Source of the DNA: Saliphagus infecundisoli
GTDB lineage: Archaea; Halobacteriota; Halobacteria; Halobacteriales; Natrialbaceae
Reading direction: 5' to 3'
DNA: 64,000 nucleotides
Assembly (NCBI RefSeq): GCF_020177375.1
Contig: NZ_JAIWHV010000008.1
Location: 87,410-151,409, forward strand
Shown here piece by piece: positions 1 through 9,111 of this stretch. The stretch's first letter is position 1. Each line of letters begins with the position of its first letter. A program made the position numbers and the translations under genes. The notes under the pieces are model-generated. The model was not told the DNA's origin. It did no database searches and worked only from the letters and a program-made list of their open reading frames with translations.

Positions 1-226
1 AGCTCGCGGCGCCCAGCAGGGTCGGCGCCCAGAGGCCGACGAAGATCCCGGCCGCCTCGTCGCCCTTTACGTAGAAGTTGTACCACGAGTAGACCACCGA
101 AAACGCCGCGGCTGCGGTGATCGGGTCGCCCGCCGATAGCGGGGTTCCCTCGGCGATCTCCTCGGCTCGTTCGGCCGCGTCGGAACTCGACGGCTCCGAA
201 TCGTCCGTCTCTTGGAACAGCGTCAT
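1..226 (-). CDS. Small membrane protein, C-terminus cut by window edge
   Basis: Seventy-five codons are visible on the minus strand from an ATG at 224-226. The start is [12 protein letters not shown], followed by an acidic/serine stretch, a short helix rich in Ala and Glu, and then a hydrophobic segment (from about residue 36) containing [10 protein letters not shown] and IFVGLWAP. It looks like one or two membrane helices. The frame runs open into the window edge, so the C-terminus is missing. It is divergent from argS with a 129-nt gap that would hold both promoters. I do not recognise a family with a known function. Confidence 0.6.
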   Translation of the reverse strand, partial: MTLFQETDDSEPSSSDAAERAEEIAEGTPLSAGDPITAAAAFSVVYSWYNFYVKGDEAAGIFVGLWAPTLLGAAS

Positions 227-355
227 GCACTCGGTCGCGGGGAGGTGACGGTATCGCGCTGGTGCCGTATCACGAAAGCCGTTGATACGTTCCGACGCCG
301 GCGAGCGCCGGTCGAACCCGATATCCCTTTACTGGCGGCTCGAATACGCTCTCGC

Positions 356-2125
356 ATGTTCCTTTCGCTGCGCGCAGAGGTCGAGTCTGCCCTCCGGGAG
401 ACGCTAGCCGACCTCGATCTTCCGTCGGACGACCTCGGGATCGAAGAACCCCCCGAGGACGTCGAGAGCGTCCTCGCCTCGAGCGTCGCCTTCCGGCTGG
501 CCGGCGAGGCCGGCGCCCCGCCGCCGGAGATCGCGGCGACCGTTGCCGACGCGATCGACGCCGACCATCTGGAGTTCGTCTCCCGCGTCGAGACCCAGGG
601 CCCCTATCTGAACTTCCTGCCGAGCGAGGCGTACTTCGGGGAGACCCTCGAGGCGGCGGTCGATCCGGACTACGGCCGTCTGGCGGATCGCGAGGAGTCG
701 GTCGTCGTCGAGCACACGAGCGCGAATCCGACGGGGCCGGTCCACGTCGGGCGCGCCCGGAACCCGATCGTCGGCGACGCCGTCGCGAACGTCCTCGCGT
801 ATGCGGGCTACGACGTCGCCCGCCACTACTACGTCAACGACGCCGGCCGCCAGATGGCCGTCTTCACCTGGGCCTACGAGACCTTCGACGAGGAGGACCT
901 CGAGAGCGAACCCGCCCGCGACCGCGTCGAGTACGATCTCGTGCGCTACTACCGGAAGGGAAACGCCTTCCTCGAGAACGCAGACGACGACGCCGTCGAA
1001 GCGGCCGAGGCCGAGATCGAGTCGATCATGCAGGGCTTAGAGGCGGGCGACGAGGCGACCTACGAGCGCGTCAGCGAGGTCGTCGATCGCGTCCTCGGCG
1101 GGATGCGCGAGTGTCTCGCGCGCCTGCCAGCGGAGTTCGACGAGTTCGTCAAGGAGACCCGGTTCATGTTCGACGGGCAGACGGACGACGTCGTCGCGCG
1201 GTTGAAAGAACTCGACGGTGCGATATACGAGGAGGAGGCTTGGCAACTCGACCTGAGCGCACAGGGCATCGAGAAGAACATGGTCTTTCTCCGTTCGGAC
1301 GGCACCTCGCTGTACCCCACTCGGGATCTGGCCCACCACGAGTGGAAGTTAGAGAACTTCGACCGGGCGGTGACGGTGCTGGGCGAGGACCACAAGCTCC
1401 AGGCCGAACAGATCAGGACCTCGCTCGACCTGCTCGGAAACGATGCGGACCGGCTCCGCCAGGTGATCTACTCCTACGTCAACCTCCCGGAGGGGAAGAT
1501 GAGCACGCGGCGGGGGACGGGCGTCCAACTCGACGACCTGCTTGACGAGGCCATCTCGCGTGCCCGCGAGGAGGTCGAGGATCGCCTCGACGACCGGATC
1601 CGCGACGACGATCTGGGCGAGGAGGACATCGAACGGATCGCCCACCAGGTCGGGATCGGCGCCGTCCGCTACGACATCGTCGCCAAACAGCCGGCGAAGG
1701 CGATCACCTTCGAGTGGGATCAAGCACTTGACTTCGAGGCCCAGTCGGCACCCTACGTCCAGTACGTCCACGCGCGCTGTTGTGGGATTCTGGAAGAAGC
1801 CGGAATAGCCGTCGAGAGCGAGGTCGAGACCGCCTTCGATCCCTCGCTGCTCGAGACCGAGGCCGAACGCGACCTCCTGGAGACCATCGCGCGGTTCCCG
1901 GCGGTCGTCGAGGAGGCCGCCGACGACTTGGAGCCCCACCGGGTCGCGACCTACACCCGCGAGTTCGCCGAGGCGTTCAACGCCTTCTACCGGGAGTGTC
2001 CCGTCCTCGCTTCCGACGTGGACGAGGATCTCCGGGACGCCCGGCTCGCGCTCGTGGCGGCCTCGCGGCACACGATGGCCAACGCGCTCTCGATCCTCGG
2101 GGTCGCGGCGCCACGGTCGATGTAG
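356..2125 (+). CDS. argS: Arginyl-tRNA synthetase
   Basis: Cytoplasmic class I aminoacyl-tRNA synthetase that charges tRNA-Arg with arginine. The product is 589 residues, normal for the archaeal enzyme. An N-terminal tRNA D-loop recognition domain spans about residues 1-95. The HIGH-type signature is HVGR at 130-133 inside [16 protein letters not shown]. The KMSKS-type loop is KMST at about 381-384, and a DALR anticodon-binding domain forms the C-terminus. The frame stays open to 212, but the ATG at 356 gives the family N-terminus ([11 protein letters not shown]) and has a pyrimidine/TA-rich box about 28 nt upstream. Followed after 49 nt by prf1, another translation gene. Confidence 0.96.
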   Translation: MFLSLRAEVESALRETLADLDLPSDDLGIEEPPEDVESVLASSVAFRLAGEAGAPPPEIAATVADAIDADHLEFVSRVETQGPYLNFLPSEAYFGETLEAAVDPDYGRLADREESVVVEHTSANPTGPVHVGRARNPIVGDAVANVLAYAGYDVARHYYVNDAGRQMAVFTWAYETFDEEDLESEPARDRVEYDLVRYYRKGNAFLENADDDAVEAAEAEIESIMQGLEAGDEATYERVSEVVDRVLGGMRECLARLPAEFDEFVKETRFMFDGQTDDVVARLKELDGAIYEEEAWQLDLSAQGIEKNMVFLRSDGTSLYPTRDLAHHEWKLENFDRAVTVLGEDHKLQAEQIRTSLDLLGNDADRLRQVIYSYVNLPEGKMSTRRGTGVQLDDLLDEAISRAREEVEDRLDDRIRDDDLGEEDIERIAHQVGIGAVRYDIVAKQPAKAITFEWDQALDFEAQSAPYVQYVHARCCGILEEAGIAVESEVETAFDPSLLETEAERDLLETIARFPAVVEEAADDLEPHRVATYTREFAEAFNAFYRECPVLASDVDEDLRDARLALVAASRHTMANALSILGVAAPRSM

Positions 2126-2174
2126 CAGGTGGGGTGCAAAGGATACTTAGCGCCGGCACTGCTTCGTAGAGACA

Positions 2175-3434
2175 ATGAGCCAGGAGGGCGCGACCGAACA
2201 GTCCGACCGAAAGAAGTACGAGTTCCGGAGAGTCATCGAGGAGCTCAAGGAGTTCGAAGGGTCGGGAACCCAACTCGTGACGATCTACGTCCCCGAGGAC
2301 CGCCAGGTCAGCGACGTCGTCGCCCACGTCACCCAAGAACACTCCGAGGCGGCGAACATCAAATCGAAGCAGACCCGGACCAACGTCCAGGACGCCCTGA
2401 CGAGCATCAAAGACCGGCTTCGCTACTACGACACCTACCCCCCCGAAAACGGGATGGTGCTCTTTTCCGGTGCCGTCAACTCGGGCGGCGGCCAGACCGA
2501 GATGATCACCCGGACCCTCGAGAGTCCGCCCCAGCCCGTCGAGTCCTTCCGGTATCACTGCGACTCCGATTTCCTCACCGAGCCCTTGGAGCACATGCTC
2601 GCCGACCAGGGGCTCTACGGCCTGATCGTCCTCGATCGGCGGGAGGCAAACGTCGGCTGGCTGCGGGGTAAGCGGGTCGAACCCGTCAAAAGCGCCTCCT
2701 CGCTGGTCCCCGGCAAACAACGGAAAGGGGGGCAGTCCGCCCAGCGGTTCGCCCGTCTGCGGCTCGAGGCGATCGACAACTTCTACCAGGAGGTCGCGGG
2801 GATGGCCAACGACCTGTTCGTCCCCGAGCGCCACGACTTAGAGGGCGTTCTGGTCGGCGGCCCCTCGCCGACCAAAGACGAGTTCCTTGACGGCGACTAC
2901 CTCCACCACGAGCTTCAGGACAAGGTCCTCGGAAAGTTCGACGTTGCATACACCGACGAGTCGGGCCTGCGCGACCTCGTGGACAACGCCGAGGACGCCC
3001 TCGCGGACGCCGAGGTGATGAAGGACAAGCGGGAGATGGAGGAGTTCTTCGAGGAACTCAACGCGGGCGAACGCGCTACCTACGGCTTCGCCCAGACCCG
3101 CCGGAACCTGATGATGGGCGCGGTCGATCGCCTCCTGATCAGCGAGGACCTCCGGGCGGAGGCGATCACCTTCGACTGTCCGGAGTGTGCTAACACCGAC
3201 TACGAGATGATCGACCAGCGCGCGTCGATCCCCGACCACACCTGCAGTGACTGTGGCGCAGACGTCCTCGCGAGCGACGAGGACCGCGAGGACGCCATCG
3301 ACCACCTGATCGAACTCGCCGAACAACGCGGCACCGAGACCAAGTTCATCTCGACGGACTTCGAGAAGGGCGACCAGCTCCTCAACGCCTTCGGCGGCGT
3401 CGCGGGCATTCTGCGGTACTCGACGGGGATCTAA
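2175..3434 (+). CDS. prf1: Peptide chain release factor aRF1
   Basis: Decodes all three stop codons and triggers peptidyl-tRNA hydrolysis in archaea. The 419-residue product has the stop-codon-reading NIKS motif at 61-64 and the GGQ catalytic loop at 185-187 (KQRKGGQSAQRFARLR). The C-terminal domain carries CPEC and CSDCG pairs that look like a zinc mini-domain. It is on the same strand as argS with its own short upstream region, and its stop lies 10 nt from a convergent gene, leaving almost no room for a separate terminator. Confidence 0.97.
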   Translation: MSQEGATEQSDRKKYEFRRVIEELKEFEGSGTQLVTIYVPEDRQVSDVVAHVTQEHSEAANIKSKQTRTNVQDALTSIKDRLRYYDTYPPENGMVLFSGAVNSGGGQTEMITRTLESPPQPVESFRYHCDSDFLTEPLEHMLADQGLYGLIVLDRREANVGWLRGKRVEPVKSASSLVPGKQRKGGQSAQRFARLRLEAIDNFYQEVAGMANDLFVPERHDLEGVLVGGPSPTKDEFLDGDYLHHELQDKVLGKFDVAYTDESGLRDLVDNAEDALADAEVMKDKREMEEFFEELNAGERATYGFAQTRRNLMMGAVDRLLISEDLRAEAITFDCPECANTDYEMIDQRASIPDHTCSDCGADVLASDEDREDAIDHLIELAEQRGTETKFISTDFEKGDQLLNAFGGVAGILRYSTGI

Positions 3435-3444
3435 GCCTAAGCCG

Positions 3445-3855
3445 TTAGTACAGTAACTGCTCGACCTGGTGGCGACGACGCGCCAGATCGATCGCCGGCT
3501 CGACCCCTGGATCGTCGAGCAGCCGGTCCATCGCGAGCAACGGATCCGTCCCGGCCCGTTCGACGTCCTCGAGGAGGGTAGCGATCGCCTCCCGATTGGC
3601 CGCGAGCGACGAACAGAGCCCCAGCGCGAGCGCGAACGGAATCGCCGCCTCCCCGGTCGGAAACGCGTCGCTGATCCGTGAGAAGTCGGGTTCGTCGTCG
3701 GCGTCGCCCGGTGTGGGCCACTCGAGGGTCAGACAGCGCGGACAGAGGGTGGCGACCGGCTCCGTTTCGCGAGGGCGGTCGGGGAGGGTGTCGCGATGGG
3801 ACGCCGGAACCCGGAAGGCGATCGGGTCCGTGTCGGCGTCACAGCAGGCGGCCAC
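3445..3855 (-). CDS. Small haloarchaeal protein with Cys pairs, downstream of atpD
   Basis: A 136-residue protein starting at GTG (complement of 3853-3855) seven nucleotides after the atpD stop, so it is very likely co-transcribed with atpD. An N-terminal Cys-Cys (VAACCDAD) and CPRC at about residue 38 could make one zinc site. The rest is predicted helical and acidic and ends HQVEQLLY. I recall that haloarchaeal genomes often place a DUF6276-type protein here, but the family assignment is from memory. Function unknown. A later start cannot be excluded. Confidence 0.7.
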   Translation of the reverse strand: MAACCDADTDPIAFRVPASHRDTLPDRPRETEPVATLCPRCLTLEWPTPGDADDEPDFSRISDAFPTGEAAIPFALALGLCSSLAANREAIATLLEDVERAGTDPLLAMDRLLDDPGVEPAIDLARRRHQVEQLLY

Positions 3856-3862
3856 GGGACGG

Positions 3863-4585
3863 TCAGTCGCCGCCGGGGACGCCGCCCGCGGTGGCCTGTT
3901 CTGCGTCTACCTCGCCGGTCGAGCCGGTGTCGGCTTCGGCCTGGCGGGCCTCCTTTTCTTCCTGTTCTTTCTTCTCTTTGATCTTCTTCAGCCGGAAGAT
4001 CTCCTCGCGCTCCTGTTCTTCTAACTTCTGTTCGATGTAGTCCTGGTTCTCGTAGAGCTCCGGCAGGAGTTTGAACTCGAGGGCGTTGACCCGGCGTTTG
4101 GTGGTCTCGATCTCGGTGAGCATCTTCTTCATCGCCGTCTCGACCTCGGCGGCGAGGATGATGCTCTCAAGGAGGTCCTCGTAGGCTTCCGCGGCCTCGT
4201 CGATCCGGGCGGAGGTGCCCATGATTCCATATCCTCGCTGGCCGAGGTCCTTCGAGACCCGCGAGGACTCGATCTGGGGGACGACGACGCCCATGATGTT
4301 CTTGGACTCGGTGGTGATCTCGGGGTGTTCCTGGAGGGCCGCGGCGGCCCCGCGGACGGCGACGTCGCCCTCCATCGCGCGGGCCATGTTGATCTTCGTC
4401 TGGGCGGCCTCGTAGTCGTCGGCCAGGTCGCCACGAACGTCCTGGGCCTTGTCCAGGATGTCCATGAACTCCATGATGAGCCCGTCGCGTTTCTTCTCTA
4501 AGGTGCCGTGGCCCCGCTCGGAGAGCTCGATGCGGTCCTCGATCTGCATCAGCTCCTTGCGTGTCGGTTTGACGTCCTTGGCCAT
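3863..4585 (-). CDS. atpD: A-type ATP synthase subunit D
   Basis: Central-stalk (rotor) subunit of the archaeal A1A0 ATP synthase, coupling ion flow through the membrane ring to catalysis in the A/B hexamer. The 240-residue product begins [19 protein letters not shown], the family N-terminus. It is almost entirely long alpha-helix, with the conserved [13 protein letters not shown] near residue 170 preceding the second long helix, and an acidic tail. The frame stays open to 4657, but the ATG at 4583-4585 gives the conserved start. The other ATPase subunits are not in this window. The small downstream gene follows within 7 nt. Confidence 0.94.
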   Translation of the reverse strand: MAKDVKPTRKELMQIEDRIELSERGHGTLEKKRDGLIMEFMDILDKAQDVRGDLADDYEAAQTKINMARAMEGDVAVRGAAAALQEHPEITTESKNIMGVVVPQIESSRVSKDLGQRGYGIMGTSARIDEAAEAYEDLLESIILAAEVETAMKKMLTEIETTKRRVNALEFKLLPELYENQDYIEQKLEEQEREEIFRLKKIKEKKEQEEKEARQAEADTGSTGEVDAEQATAGGVPGGD

Positions 4586-4702
4586 TATCGGCCCCTTGCG
4601 CCCACAGCCGGATAACTGTTTACGGTTTTCCCGACGGGGCTCCGACGGAGTACCCAATTATGTCGAGTGGTTTAACCGTCGGGCGATCATCCAGCCGGAC
4701 GA

Positions 4703-6961
4703 ATGGACAGGCGGCGTTATCTCGGCGCGATCGGTGCGGCGGCGGTGGCTTCGACGGCGGGCTGTCTCGGTCGCGATTCGCTTCCGGAACCCCAGGACAT
4801 CGAGAGCCGGGTTACGAGCGGCAGTTTCCGGACGCGACGCGAGGGCGAGGAGTGGCGGGACCTCCCGGTCCACGGGGTGAATCTCGGCATGGCCAAACCC
4901 GGACGATTCCCGGGGGAGGCAGCGATCACGAAAGCGGAGTACGCCCGGTGGCTCGAGGGGATCTCGGAGATGAACGCTAACGTCATTCGGATGTACACGC
5001 TCCATCCCCCGGGGTTTTACGAGGCGCTGGCCGAGCACAACGAAGAGCGCGAAGAGCCCCTCTTCGTCCTCCACGGCAACTGGATCGCCGAGCCAGCACT
5101 GGCAGAGGCCGGCGACGCCTTCGACGACTCCGTCGTCGAGATCCACCGCCAGGGGATCGAGGAAATCGTCGACGCCGTCCACGGCGACCTCTCGGTCTCC
5201 GAGCGGGTCGGCCAGGCCGACGGGACCTATCGCGCGGACGTCTCGCCGTACGTCCTGGGCTACGTCATCGGCATCGAGTGGCCCCCGGAGGTCATCGAGG
5301 AGACCGACGACGCGAACGAGGGGATCGGCGACTACGACGGCGAGTACGTTCGAACCGAGGACGCGACGCCGTTCGAGCACTGGCTCGCAAAGCGGCTGGA
5401 CGAGGTCACAGCGTACGAGGACGAGCAGTACGACGAAACCCGTCCGCTGAGCTTCACGAACTGGCCGACCGCGGACCATCTCGAGCATCCCGCCGAACCC
5501 CTCGAGGAGGAGGACCTCGTCAGCGTCACCGCCAACCACCACCGGACGACCGACGCCTTCGACCGCGGGCTGTTCGCGACCTACCACGTCTACCCCTACT
5601 ACCCCGACTTCCTCAACTACGAGGAGGAGTACGTCGAGTACGTCGCCGAGGACGGCGAGCGGAGCAGCTATCGGGGGTATCTCGAGGACCTCGTTGACGC
5701 CAATGACCACCCGGTACTCGTCGGCGAGTTCGGCGTCCCGGCCTCGCGGGGGAAGACCCACAGCCACGTCTACGGCTTCGACCAGGGCGGCCACACCGAA
5801 CGCCAGCAAGGCGAGATGAACGTCGAACTCTACGAGCACATCGTCGGCGCCGACACGCTGGGCGGCCTCGTCTTCACCTGGCAGGACGAGTGGTTCAAAC
5901 GCACCTGGAACACGATGGACTACATGAACCCCGACCGGCGGCCGTTCTGGTCGGACGTCCAGACCTGCGAGCAGATGTTCGGGGTGCTCGGCTTCGACCC
6001 CGGCGACGAGCCCGGCTTCACCCTCTCGGGATCTCCCGACGAGTGGGACGCGGCAACCCGACTCGACGACGACCCCGGTCCCTCGCCGCTGGTTGCCCTG
6101 GAGGACGGTCACGACGGCGCACGGACCCTGACCGGGCTCGAGGCCGGGGCCGACGAGCGCTACCTCCATCTCCGGGTTTCCTTCGACGACCTCGCCGACC
6201 TCGACTGGAATCGAGCGAACACCCTCCTCGCGCTCGATCTGGCCCCCGGACAGGGCAACACCTCGCTGCCGTTCGAGACGGGCCTGGGGACCGACCGGGG
6301 CGTCGATTTCGTCGTCCACCTCGCCGGCCCCGGGAGTTCGCGGGTCGTCGTCGACAGCTACTACGACGTCTTCTACTACCTCTACGCCGAGCTCCTCGAG
6401 TCGATCCCGACCGTCGAGTACGCCGGGGAGAGAGACAGCGGCGAGTTCCACCCGATCGAACTCGCGCTCAATCGGGAGCTCCGCATCCCGAGCCAGGACC
6501 GGACGATCGGGTTCGAGAGCCACGAGACCGGGCGGCTTCGCTTCGGCAACGGCGATCCCGAGAGCCCGGAGTACGACTCGCTGTCCGACGTCCACGTCGC
6601 CCCCGCCGAGGACACGATCGAGGTTCGGCTCCCCTGGCTCCTGATCAACCTCAGGGATCCGAGTCGCCACGAGACCGTCGCCGACCTCTGGGAGGACGGC
6701 ATCGAAGGCCGGACAGCCGACGGGGTCTCGGTCGCGGCGGCCACGTTCGCACCCGAGGATCCGGACGCCGAGCCCGAGCTGTCGGCGGGCGACGGCGAGG
6801 CGACCGTCACCGACGCGATCGGCGACCTCTCGGGGAGCCGACTCGAGTTCGGTCCCGAGTCGACGTTCGAGTGGGAGGGCTGGGAGGAGCCCAGCTACCA
6901 CGAGCGGCGCAAGGAGTCCTACGAGGTCATCCGGGAGGCGTTCGCCGGAGCGAATCGATAG
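4703..6961 (+). CDS. Secreted glycoside hydrolase-like lipoprotein
   Basis: A 752-residue protein with a Tat-type signal (MDRRRYLGAIG) and a lipobox ending AGC at about residue 20, so it should be exported folded and lipid-anchored outside the membrane. Residues about 40-430 resemble a TIM-barrel glycosidase: an IGIEWPP strand with Glu192 and LVGEFGVPAS with Glu342 could be acid/base and nucleophile. The part after about residue 440 looks like beta-rich carbohydrate-binding modules. Substrate unknown; the family (GH2/GH5-like clan) is inferred from motifs only. It is divergent from atpD and shares a 117-nt intergenic region with it. Confidence 0.65.
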   Translation: MDRRRYLGAIGAAAVASTAGCLGRDSLPEPQDIESRVTSGSFRTRREGEEWRDLPVHGVNLGMAKPGRFPGEAAITKAEYARWLEGISEMNANVIRMYTLHPPGFYEALAEHNEEREEPLFVLHGNWIAEPALAEAGDAFDDSVVEIHRQGIEEIVDAVHGDLSVSERVGQADGTYRADVSPYVLGYVIGIEWPPEVIEETDDANEGIGDYDGEYVRTEDATPFEHWLAKRLDEVTAYEDEQYDETRPLSFTNWPTADHLEHPAEPLEEEDLVSVTANHHRTTDAFDRGLFATYHVYPYYPDFLNYEEEYVEYVAEDGERSSYRGYLEDLVDANDHPVLVGEFGVPASRGKTHSHVYGFDQGGHTERQQGEMNVELYEHIVGADTLGGLVFTWQDEWFKRTWNTMDYMNPDRRPFWSDVQTCEQMFGVLGFDPGDEPGFTLSGSPDEWDAATRLDDDPGPSPLVALEDGHDGARTLTGLEAGADERYLHLRVSFDDLADLDWNRANTLLALDLAPGQGNTSLPFETGLGTDRGVDFVVHLAGPGSSRVVVDSYYDVFYYLYAELLESIPTVEYAGERDSGEFHPIELALNRELRIPSQDRTIGFESHETGRLRFGNGDPESPEYDSLSDVHVAPAEDTIEVRLPWLLINLRDPSRHETVADLWEDGIEGRTADGVSVAAATFAPEDPDAEPELSAGDGEATVTDAIGDLSGSRLEFGPESTFEWEGWEEPSYHERRKESYEVIREAFAGANR

Positions 6962-6978
6962 CCCCTGCCCGCGTCGGA

Positions 6979-6984
6979 TTTATA
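6979..6984 (+). promoter_or_regulatory. TATA box of the DUF460 gene
   Basis: TTTATA lies 25-30 nt before the GTG at 7009, the spacing expected for a leaderless haloarchaeal transcript. This supports choosing that GTG over upstream in-frame positions. Confidence 0.7.
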
Positions 6985-7008
6985 CCCCGTTCGCCCCTAC
7001 CCCGTTCC

Positions 7009-8985
7009 GTGAGCACGCGAACGAGTGCGCTCGACGACACCGTCTTCGGCGTCGACGTCCAGAGCGGGGACGTCCGTGGGGATTCGCCCTCCTACGCGCT
7101 CGTCGCCTACGACGGCGAGGGAGTCGAGCGCGACGTCGTCTCCGGCCGGAAGCTGCGCCGGCTGATCGAGGAGCGCGAGCCGGCGATCGTTGCGACCGAC
7201 AATATGTACGAGCTGGCCGAGGACAAGGACCGACTGGTCCACTTCCTGGGCGCTCTCCCGGCGGGAACGAAGCTCGTCCAGGTCACCGGCGACGAACGCC
7301 CGGAACCCCTCTCGCGGGTCGCCAAGCGCCACGGGGTCCCCTACGCCAAGGAGCCGATGGCGGAAGCCGAGGCGGCGGCCCGCCTGGCCGCCCACAACGT
7401 CGGCTACGAGGTCTCGGCGTTCACCGACCGGACGGAGGTGAAGGTCTCGCGCGGGCGCTCGACGGGCGGGGGCGGCTGGAGCGAGGACCGCTACACCCGC
7501 CGGATCCACGGCTCGGTCAGGAAACGGGCCCGGGAGGTCGAATCCGATCTCGAAGGAGCAAACCTGGAGTACGAGGTCGATATCACCGAGAAGTACGGCG
7601 GCTACTCGAACGCCGTCTTCTCCGTCGAGGCCCGCCCGGAGGAGATCCCGGTCTCGGCCCACCGCTCGGGCGACGTCAGGGTCGAGATCGAACGCGTCCG
7701 CCGGGACGGCATCGAGTTTCGCCCGCTCGCGAAACGCCGCGACCACGTCCTCGTCGGGATCGACCCCGGGACGACGACCGCGGTCGCCATCGTCTCGCTC
7801 TCGGGGGAAGTCCTCGACGTCCGGAGCTCGCGGACCGGCGACCACGCCGACGTCATCGAGTGGATCGTCGAGCGGGGCCGGCCGGTCGTCGTCGCCGCCG
7901 ACGTGACGCCGATGCCCGAGACCGTCGAGAAGATCCGCCGGAGCTTCGACGCTGCGGCCTGGACGCCCGACAGCGACCTCCCGATCGACGAGAAACAACA
8001 CCGGACGCGCGATGAGGCCTACGAGAACGACCACCAGCGCGACGCGATGGCCGCGGCGCTGTTCGCCGTAGACGACCACGCGGACCAGTTCGAGCGGATC
8101 GCGCGCAAGGTCCCGCCCGGCCTCGACCGCGGGGCGGTCACCGCCCGCGTCGTCGCCGGCGGCGAGAGCGTCGAAGCCGTCCTCCGGGATCTCGACGACG
8201 ACGACGAGGAGGCCGAGGACGAGGCCACGGACCACGAGCCCCGGGAACTCACCGAGGAGGAACGACGGATCAAGGACCTCGAAGCCCAAGTCGATCGACT
8301 CGACTCCCACGTCGACCGCCTCCAGAACCGGCTCCAGCAGCGCGACGAGCGCATCGAGGAACTCGAGGGAAAACTCGCGGAGAGCCGCAGCGAGGAGCGC
8401 CGCGAGGTCCGGAGAAACCGGGAGGTGACCCGCCTCGAGCGCAGAGTGAACGCCGTCGAGGACGAACGCGACGAGGCCCGCGAGGAGGTCGAGGCGTTGG
8501 AACGGAAGGTCGAGCGGATGAAGGAACTCTGGAAGCTCGATCACTCGAACTTCGCGGACGTCTCCGAGGAGCGTGCGGGCCTCGTCCCGGTGAAGGTCGT
8601 CGAGAAGTTCACCAACGAGGCGATCCGGGCCGCGGACGAGGCGTACGGCATCGCCTCCGACGACGTGGTCTACCTACGGGACGCCAGTGGCGCCGGGCGC
8701 TCGACCGCCGAACTCCTCGCGGAGTTCGATCCCCGAATCGTGCTGAAGGAGGGCGGGCTCTCGGAGATAGCCGACGCCATCCTCTTCGACCGGGAGGTGC
8801 CGGTCGCCCCCGCCGACGACGTCGCGATGCAGGAGGTCGACGAACTCGCCGTCGCCCGCGAGGAGGAAGTCGAGGCGGCGATCGAGGAGTGGCGCGATCG
8901 GGCCGAGGACAGGGAGAAAGCACGGAAGGCCTCGATGGTCGATCGGCTCATCAGCGAACACCGCGCGGGCGACAACGAGGCGTAA
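7009..8985 (+). CDS. DUF460 family protein with RNase H-like fold and coiled coil
   Basis: A 658-residue protein starting with GTG (MSTRTSALDDTVFG), supported by a TATA box 25 nt upstream. Around residue 252 VGIDPGTTTAV is a phosphate-binding RNase H/actin-type strand-loop. Residues about 412-508 are a long charged coiled coil (LEAQVDRLDSHVDR and similar heptads), and the C-terminal 130 residues form another small domain. This arrangement matches the archaeal DUF460 family, whose biochemical role is not established; a nucleic-acid function is a guess from the fold. The stop codon sits directly beside the right end of a tnpB mobile element. Confidence 0.85.
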   Translation: MSTRTSALDDTVFGVDVQSGDVRGDSPSYALVAYDGEGVERDVVSGRKLRRLIEEREPAIVATDNMYELAEDKDRLVHFLGALPAGTKLVQVTGDERPEPLSRVAKRHGVPYAKEPMAEAEAAARLAAHNVGYEVSAFTDRTEVKVSRGRSTGGGGWSEDRYTRRIHGSVRKRAREVESDLEGANLEYEVDITEKYGGYSNAVFSVEARPEEIPVSAHRSGDVRVEIERVRRDGIEFRPLAKRRDHVLVGIDPGTTTAVAIVSLSGEVLDVRSSRTGDHADVIEWIVERGRPVVVAADVTPMPETVEKIRRSFDAAAWTPDSDLPIDEKQHRTRDEAYENDHQRDAMAAALFAVDDHADQFERIARKVPPGLDRGAVTARVVAGGESVEAVLRDLDDDDEEAEDEATDHEPRELTEEERRIKDLEAQVDRLDSHVDRLQNRLQQRDERIEELEGKLAESRSEERREVRRNREVTRLERRVNAVEDERDEAREEVEALERKVERMKELWKLDHSNFADVSEERAGLVPVKVVEKFTNEAIRAADEAYGIASDDVVYLRDASGAGRSTAELLAEFDPRIVLKEGGLSEIADAILFDREVPVAPADDVAMQEVDELAVAREEEVEAAIEEWRDRAEDREKARKASMVDRLISEHRAGDNEA

Positions 8986-8989
8986 ACTA

Positions 8990-9042
8990 CCCCACCCTAC
9001 TCCCTCGGCGCTCCGCGCCTCGGTCCTTGAGGGTGGGGTTTT
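8990..9042. other. Hairpin: tnpB right end / terminator of DUF460
   Basis: A perfect 9-bp stem (CCCCACCCT at 8990-8998 with AGGGTGGGG at 9030-9038) encloses a loop that has its own GC-rich palindrome (GGCGCTCCGCGCC). On the plus strand it is followed by TTTT (9039-9042), so it can terminate the DUF460 transcript. On the minus strand it is the kind of hairpin that ends tnpB elements and forms the 3' scaffold of the omega RNA, followed by guide sequence. The second role is inferred from position and resemblance. Confidence 0.6.
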
Positions 9043-9065
9043 GATGTGGACTCCCGGCACTCATA

Positions 9066-9087
9066 GGGATCGGCTGACTAGTTCATA
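9066..9087 (+). repeat. Left inverted repeat of the IS630-type element
   Basis: GGGATCGGCTGACTAGTTCA and two further bases pair imperfectly (about 15 of 22) with the right end. The first six bases are identical. It is preceded by the TA target. Confidence 0.7.
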
Positions 9088-9111
9088 TCTCTTGGACGCG
9101 TAGAGAGACTC

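Noticed and set aside
4658..6901. A 747-codon open frame on the minus strand opposite the glycosidase-like gene
   Set aside because: High G+C with strong third-position bias keeps antisense frames open. The predicted protein is Val/Gly/Leu/Arg-rich without domains, whereas the plus-strand product has a Tat signal, lipobox and enzyme motifs.
5890..7008. N-terminal extension of the DUF460 frame by 373 codons
   Set aside because: It overlaps the glycosidase-like gene in another frame with low-complexity Arg/Pro sequence; a TATA box and GTG at 7009 mark the true start.
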